This document shows positions 59,997-64,000 of a DNA stretch of 64,000 nucleotides, piece by piece. How positions within the stretch are numbered: position 1 is the stretch's first letter; each line of letters begins with the position of its first letter. The translations under genes were made by a program, and so were the position numbers. Source of the DNA: Acinetobacter portensis (lineage in GTDB: Bacteria; Pseudomonadota; Gammaproteobacteria; Pseudomonadales; Moraxellaceae); NCBI RefSeq assembly GCF_023158935.1, contig NZ_CP096120.1, positions 1,922,001 through 1,986,000 of the forward strand, read 5' to 3'. Under the pieces are notes generated by a model. That model searched no databases and was not told where the DNA came from. It worked only from the letters and a program-made list of their open reading frames with translations.

Positions 59997-60443
59997 ATGA
60001 AAGTGCTTGTGCTTGCAACTTCACTTATTTTCTCTGCAATTGGGAATATTGCATTCGCTAAAGACATCTCTGGAATGTGGAAAAATATTGATGATAAAAC
60101 AGGATCATCAAAAGCAATCTTAGAGATACGCAAAGAGAAAAATGGCTCGTATACTGCCAAAGTTGTAAAAATCACACCTCGCCCAGGTTACAATCCCAAA
60201 GATACTTGTGTTAAATGTCCTGCACCTTATAAAAATCAACCTATTTTAGGTATGGATATTTTAAAAGGTTTGCAGCATACAAATGATGGTGCTTACACTA
60301 ACGGTAAAATTATAGACCCTCTTACTGGCAAAATTTATAGCACGAAAGCAAAATTAAGTACTAGTGGTACTCGCTTAACACTAAGAGGATATGTTGGTGT
60401 TTCTGCACTCGGTCGCAGCCAAACATGGCTAAAAGTAGACTAA
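59997..60443 (+). CDS. DUF2147-family secreted protein, copy A
   Basis: A 148-residue periplasmic protein with a cleavable signal peptide (MKVLVLATSLIFSAIGNIAFA). The mature part is the DUF2147 domain: ISGMWKNIDDKTGSSKAILEIRKE, then a CVKCPAPYKNQPILGMDIL segment with two cysteines that may pair. AAAAGGAA precedes the ATG. It is clearly paralogous to the next gene. Function unknown; DUF2147 proteins are small lipocalin-like beta barrels. Confidence 0.8.
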   Translation: MKVLVLATSLIFSAIGNIAFAKDISGMWKNIDDKTGSSKAILEIRKEKNGSYTAKVVKITPRPGYNPKDTCVKCPAPYKNQPILGMDILKGLQHTNDGAYTNGKIIDPLTGKIYSTKAKLSTSGTRLTLRGYVGVSALGRSQTWLKVD

Positions 60444-60447
60444 TTAT

Positions 60448-60476
60448 AAAAGCCACTTACACCAGTGGCTTTTTTA
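60448..60476 (+). terminator. Intrinsic terminator between the DUF2147 genes
   Basis: AAAGCCACT-tacacc-AGTGGCTTTTTT, so the twin genes are transcribed separately. Confidence 0.85.
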
Positions 60477-60629
60477 TGTTGTTTATAATCTTAACTATTG
60501 AATATAAAAATAAATTTCACATAGATAATCAATTAAATATTACCACTTTATATATTGACTAAATTGTAAACAATGGGCTATTTTGAACATTACAAAATAA
60601 AAATTATCTTCTATCAAAAGGAATCTGAT

Positions 60630-61073
60630 ATGAAAAGTAAATTGCTTATAGCTAGCACATTTGGTTTATTTTTAAGTGCAAATGCTTTTGCCAACGATAT
60701 TGCAGGAAAATGGCTTCAAATAGATGATAAAACAGGAACATCTAAAGCTGTTATTGAAATTCGTAAAGATGCCAAAGATACCTATACTGCTCAAATTGTA
60801 AAAATAACACCACGTCCTGGTTATACGCCTCAAGAAAAATGTAAAGATTGCCCCGCACCTTACACCAACCAACCTATATTAGGTATGGATGTATTGAAAG
60901 GTCTAAAACTAGTTTCTGAAAACAACTATGATGGTGGAAAAATAATTGATCCACTTACTGGTAAAATTTATAGTGCGAAAGCCCGACTAAACTCGACAGG
61001 TAAACGTTTAACCCTACGTGGTTATATGGGTATTTCTGCAATTGGACGTAGTCAAACCTGGATTCGCCAATAG
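60630..61073 (+). CDS. DUF2147-family secreted protein, copy B
   Basis: A 147-residue protein with a signal peptide (MKSKLLIASTFGLFLSANAFA) and the same domain as copy A: IAGKWLQIDDKTGTSKAVIEIRK, CKDCPAPYTNQPILGMDVL, and GISAIGRSQTWIRQ. The ATG at 60630 has AAAAGGAA 7 bases upstream; a longer frame from 60573 would bury the signal peptide. Tandem duplication with its own terminator. Function unknown. Confidence 0.8.
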   Translation: MKSKLLIASTFGLFLSANAFANDIAGKWLQIDDKTGTSKAVIEIRKDAKDTYTAQIVKITPRPGYTPQEKCKDCPAPYTNQPILGMDVLKGLKLVSENNYDGGKIIDPLTGKIYSAKARLNSTGKRLTLRGYMGISAIGRSQTWIRQ

Positions 61074-61096
61074 GTAACTTAAATTTAGTTAAATAT

Positions 61097-61127
61097 TAAA
61101 AAACCACTCAAATAAGTGGTTTTTTAA
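61097..61127. terminator. Bidirectional terminator
   Basis: AAAAAACCACT-caaata-AGTGGTTTTTT between the DUF2147 gene and the converging glycosyltransferase-like gene. Confidence 0.85.
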
Positions 61128-61129
61128 TA

Positions 61130-61939
61130 TTATAAATTCTCTTCACCTGTAAGATAAAATTTAGCTCCTGCTGGTCCAGCTATTGCATTTGGTAAGTTAG
61201 TCTTTATAGAACTAGCTAAATCACCTTCATAAATTTTTGTACCTTGATGCGTTAATTTAGAGTGTGCATCAATATAAATTTTCCCACCCATTTTCCCCCA
61301 TAAATAGCAAAAACCATAATCTTCAGATAAATAACGTTTAGACTCAGGATGAACCATCACATCAAAAAATCGATAATGTAACCCCTTATTTTCACAACCA
61401 TGTGAATCACTTATGTAGTGTAATTCTGGATACTGCAGCATCATTTTTTCAAATACACAACGCTTAATAGCCATAAATCCATTTTCGTTAATTTTTATAT
61501 CTATTTGATTTGTATTTGGAGTTACAGAAGCATTTACTGGATATTTTTGATAATTATTTCTAAAAGACTCTCTTGTCGTATTTTCAGGAACACCTTCGGC
61601 TGGCCAATTTTCCAATTTCAATGGATATATTCCAGCAGCAACATCATAATCAGACATCAATAAACGAAACGCAGCATCCGTATCAAATCCAATATCTGAA
61701 TCTATCCAAAATAAATGTGTCCACTCTTTATTGGCTAAAAAATCTGCTACAGCATTATTTCTAGCACGAGTAATTAAACTTTCACCACGCATTAAATAAT
61801 ATTGAATAGGCATACCAATTTTTGTTGCATAGTTTTGAAAATTCAATAATGAAATAACATAATTATGAAAATACTTACCATCATGACTCGGAGTAACAAC
61901 AAGAGGGTATATGTTTTTTAAATCTTCTATTTCTAGCAT
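61130..61939 (-). CDS. Glycosyltransferase-like protein (GT-A fold, DxD)
   Basis: A 269-residue soluble protein. It starts IYPLVVTPSHDGKYFHNYVISLLNFQ and contains RARNNAVADFLANKEWTHLFWIDSDIGFD near residues 57-84, where DSD is a likely metal/nucleotide-sugar DxD motif, followed by GIYPLKLENWPAEG. This resembles Anp1/GT2-like proteins found in polysaccharide clusters and phages. The donor and acceptor are unknown, and no other sugar genes lie nearby. Its A-rich leader suggests a single-gene transcript. Confidence 0.65.
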   Translation of the reverse strand: MLEIEDLKNIYPLVVTPSHDGKYFHNYVISLLNFQNYATKIGMPIQYYLMRGESLITRARNNAVADFLANKEWTHLFWIDSDIGFDTDAAFRLLMSDYDVAAGIYPLKLENWPAEGVPENTTRESFRNNYQKYPVNASVTPNTNQIDIKINENGFMAIKRCVFEKMMLQYPELHYISDSHGCENKGLHYRFFDVMVHPESKRYLSEDYGFCYLWGKMGGKIYIDAHSKLTHQGTKIYEGDLASSIKTNLPNAIAGPAGAKFYLTGEENL

Positions 61940-62025
61940 TTATATTATCCATTTTTTATTGTTTGTTTTTTTATTTTATAATTTATGAATGCTATACAAA
62001 TAATATAGCACCCATATATTTAATT

Positions 62026-62874
62026 CTAAAACATTGGGTTATGAACAGCAAATTTCATTTTATCTTCTAAACGATAAGCAATAAGTGAATTCCCCCAAAC
62101 GCATCCACCATCTACATTTTGGATACTTTCAGAAATAGTTCGCCCTTCTAGCGCAGCCCAATGCCCAAAAATAATTTGATGTATTTTTGCTGCTTGAGAT
62201 TCAAACTCAAACCAAGGTTTATATCCCTTTGGCATCGGTTCATCTAGCGCATCTTTAAAACTAAACTCTAAACCGCCTTGTTCGTTTGTTAAACGCATAC
62301 GAGTTAAGTAGTTAGTAATACAACGTAAACGCGCATTGCCTGTTAAATCATCTGACCAGAGTGCAGGCTCTTTTCCATACATATCTTTTAAGAAAGCATC
62401 CAACACATTTAAATCATCATGTGCAATTACAGCTTCAACTTCTTTTGCAAATTGTGATGCTTGTTCAGCTGTCCAATTGGTTGGAATACCTGCATGCGTT
62501 AAAATAGTTTGATCATTTGGAAATAAACACAAAGGCTGTTTACGCAACCAATCGATTAAATCATCACTTTCTAAAGCATGAATCACATCATCAATATTAT
62601 CTTGCTCTTTGGCTTTTTTAATACCGCGCGCAACTGCTAATAAATTTAGATCATGATTACCTAAAACCGTTGCTGCTACACCACTATCGACCAATTTTTT
62701 AATAAAACGAATTGCACCAACCGAGTTTTCACCACGAGCAACTAAGTCACCTGCAAACCAAATAAAATCTTGATCTGAATCGAACTGTATTTCTTTTAAG
62801 AGTGCTTTCAGGGCTTCAAAGCAGCCCTGAACATCACCAATCACATAATTATATCGAACGTTTTCACGAGACAT
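62026..62874 (-). CDS. apaH: Symmetrical diadenosine tetraphosphatase
   Basis: A 282-residue metallophosphoesterase that hydrolyses Ap4A to two ADP and removes Np4N-type RNA caps. The motifs YVIGDVQGC, FAGDLVARGENS and LGNHDLNLLAV give the dinuclear metal site, with HAGI near residue 130. The rsmA stop codon immediately precedes the ATG (zero gap), so the two are translationally linked. In many gammaproteobacteria apaG lies between them; it is absent here. Confidence 0.93.
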   Translation of the reverse strand: MSRENVRYNYVIGDVQGCFEALKALLKEIQFDSDQDFIWFAGDLVARGENSVGAIRFIKKLVDSGVAATVLGNHDLNLLAVARGIKKAKEQDNIDDVIHALESDDLIDWLRKQPLCLFPNDQTILTHAGIPTNWTAEQASQFAKEVEAVIAHDDLNVLDAFLKDMYGKEPALWSDDLTGNARLRCITNYLTRMRLTNEQGGLEFSFKDALDEPMPKGYKPWFEFESQAAKIHQIIFGHWAALEGRTISESIQNVDGGCVWGNSLIAYRLEDKMKFAVHNPMF

Positions 62875-63690
62875 TTATGCATCTACCATTTGATCTGCAA
62901 GTGCAACAAATTGAGCTAATGTTAAAGTTTCAGGACGTGCCATAGGATCGACACCTGATTTTTCAAAGCCGTCTTCAACCAACATGCCTTTTAAGCTGTT
63001 ACGAAGTGTTTTACGACGCTGAGTGAATACATGTGAAACCAAACGCGCTAATGCTTTTTCATTGCTCGCAACAATTGGCTTTTCATCGTAAGGCTCTAAG
63101 CGGAACACAGCAGATGTTACTTTTGGCGGTGGATTGAAAGATCCTGGTGGCACTTCAAATAAGAACGTTGGTTTGCAGTAATACTGAATCATTACTGATA
63201 AACGACCATATTCTTTGGTATTTGGTGATGCCGTAATACGATCTACTACTTCTTTTTGAAGCATGAAGTGCATGTCTTTTACTTTATTACCAAATCCTAA
63301 GAGATGGAATAACAATGGCGTAGAGATGTTATACGGCAAGTTACCCACGACACGTAACGGGCGACCATCTGCAAATAATTCTGTGAAATCGTACTTTAGC
63401 GCATCGGTTTCAATAATAGTTAAACGCTCAGGATGAGGTACTCGACCTGGTAAACCTGCTGCTAAATCACGGTCAAGCTCAACGACAGTTAATGCATCGC
63501 ACTCACCAATTAAAGGTGATGTTAATGCAGCAAGACCAGGACCAATTTCAACAATATTTTCACCTGCACGCGGATTTACCGAGCGTACAATTTTGGCAAT
63601 TACACGTTGGTCATGTAAGAAGTTTTGCCCGAAACGCTTCCGCGTGTGATGCCCTTCATCTTTTGGGTTTAAGGCATTAATTTGATACAT
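62875..63690 (-). CDS. rsmA: 16S rRNA dimethyladenosine transferase
   Basis: A 271-residue SAM methyltransferase that dimethylates the two adjacent adenosines of helix 45 (A1518/A1519). The KRFGQNFLHD start, motif I VEIGPGLAALTSPL near residue 47, catalytic NLPYNIS near 118 and a C-terminal helical domain are present. Loss would give kasugamycin resistance; the gene looks intact. It follows pdxA and precedes apaH in the usual pdxA-rsmA(-apaG)-apaH order. Confidence 0.95.
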   Translation of the reverse strand: MYQINALNPKDEGHHTRKRFGQNFLHDQRVIAKIVRSVNPRAGENIVEIGPGLAALTSPLIGECDALTVVELDRDLAAGLPGRVPHPERLTIIETDALKYDFTELFADGRPLRVVGNLPYNISTPLLFHLLGFGNKVKDMHFMLQKEVVDRITASPNTKEYGRLSVMIQYYCKPTFLFEVPPGSFNPPPKVTSAVFRLEPYDEKPIVASNEKALARLVSHVFTQRRKTLRNSLKGMLVEDGFEKSGVDPMARPETLTLAQFVALADQMVDA

Positions 63691-63723
63691 AAAATTTTTC
63701 CAACGTGAAACTAAGCAATAAAA

Positions 63724-64000
63724 TCAATGGTGTGCAAGATCAAGCGCTAAATCGACAGCAACATGTAAGCTTGAGCTTTTTGCTTGCCCTGTACCTGCTA
63801 GGGAGAGCGCAGTACCATGATCTACAGATGTACGAATAAACGGTAAGCCTAAAGTAATATTAATAGCTTCACCAAACCCTTGCGATTTTAACACAGGTAA
63901 ACCCTGATCGTGATACATCGCTAAAACTGCATCAGCATCTTTTAAATTTTCAGGGGTAAATAAGGTATCGGCAGGTAAACTTAAGCTCATTTGAATACCC
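63724..64000 (-). CDS. pdxA: 4-hydroxythreonine-4-phosphate dehydrogenase PdxA, C-terminal part
   Basis: About 92 residues at the end of PdxA, running past the window edge; the frame remains open upstream of the internal ATG at 63990 ([14 protein letters not shown]). The [25 protein letters not shown] and [18 protein letters not shown] segments are typical. PdxA makes a pyridoxal phosphate precursor. The stop is 33 bases before rsmA. Confidence 0.93.
   Translation of the reverse strand, partial: GIQMSLSLPADTLFTPENLKDADAVLAMYHDQGLPVLKSQGFGEAINITLGLPFIRTSVDHGTALSLAGTGQAKSSSLHVAVDLALDLAHH

Overview
The window is a chromosomal segment of an Acinetobacter-type gammaproteobacterium. The backbone is AT-rich. 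It carries minCDE, ftsK, trxB, aat/bpt, the rpsL-rpsG-fusA-tuf operon, hemJ and a pdxA-rsmA-apaH cluster, with protein sequences typical of Moraxellaceae. The resident mobile elements (ISAba1, an IS1006/IS1007-like IS6 element) are those of Acinetobacter. The species cannot be fixed from this sequence alone.

Layout. 1-6.9 kb: end of minC, minD, minE, a PA4642-like gene, a LysE exporter, ftsK and trxB. 6.9-26.4 kb: a decayed methyltransferase gene split by an 18,041-bp resistance island (7597-25637). 26.4-34.7 kb: the aminoacyl-tRNA-protein transferases aat and bpt, rimI, the str operon and an EcsC-family gene. 35-43.5 kb: fabB, hemJ, a D-alanine/D-amino-acid uptake and catabolism cluster (cycA-ridA-alr-dadA with a divergent lrp-type regulator), a HAD phosphatase and thiD. 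43.9-48.5 kb: an AraC-type regulator followed by a thiolase/FadB-like beta-oxidation pair. 48.6-64 kb: membrane proteins, transporters, lipid enzymes (PLD lipoprotein, PlsC-like), hflX, a CidA/LrgB pair, twin DUF2147 genes, a glycosyltransferase-like gene, apaH, rsmA and the end of pdxA.

The resistance island is bounded by two complete 1180-bp ISAba1 copies in inverted orientation and flanked by a perfect 9-bp target duplication (AAAATTTTA), so it moved as one composite transposon. Inside, left to right, are: sul2 with a glmM fragment; a complete ISCR2; a small ORF and a high-GC serine recombinase; tet(X), most like tet(X3); a truncated Bacteroidota-like xerD; a second, truncated ISCR2; an IS6-family element without target duplication; a plasmid mobilisation block (MobQ/TraA-like relaxase-helicase, a candidate RSF1010-like oriT, a TraD-like accessory protein, three hypothetical genes); a Tn5393 end; and strB-strA. 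The outward promoters of the two ISAba1 copies point inward at sul2 and at strA-strB, so each flanking IS both mobilises and probably expresses a resistance gene.

The most notable observations are the intact composite transposon carrying tet(X) together with a mobilisation module, a candidate oriT lying immediately upstream of the likely true relaxase start (inside an otherwise open N-terminal extension), the 5117-bp ISCR2-tet(X) repeat unit, and several uncharacterised palindromes: upstream of rpsG, of the AraC gene, of trxB, and a cluster of hairpins beside the mobilisation genes. No tRNA, rRNA or CRISPR array was recognised. All family assignments come from reading the protein sequences; no database search was run.
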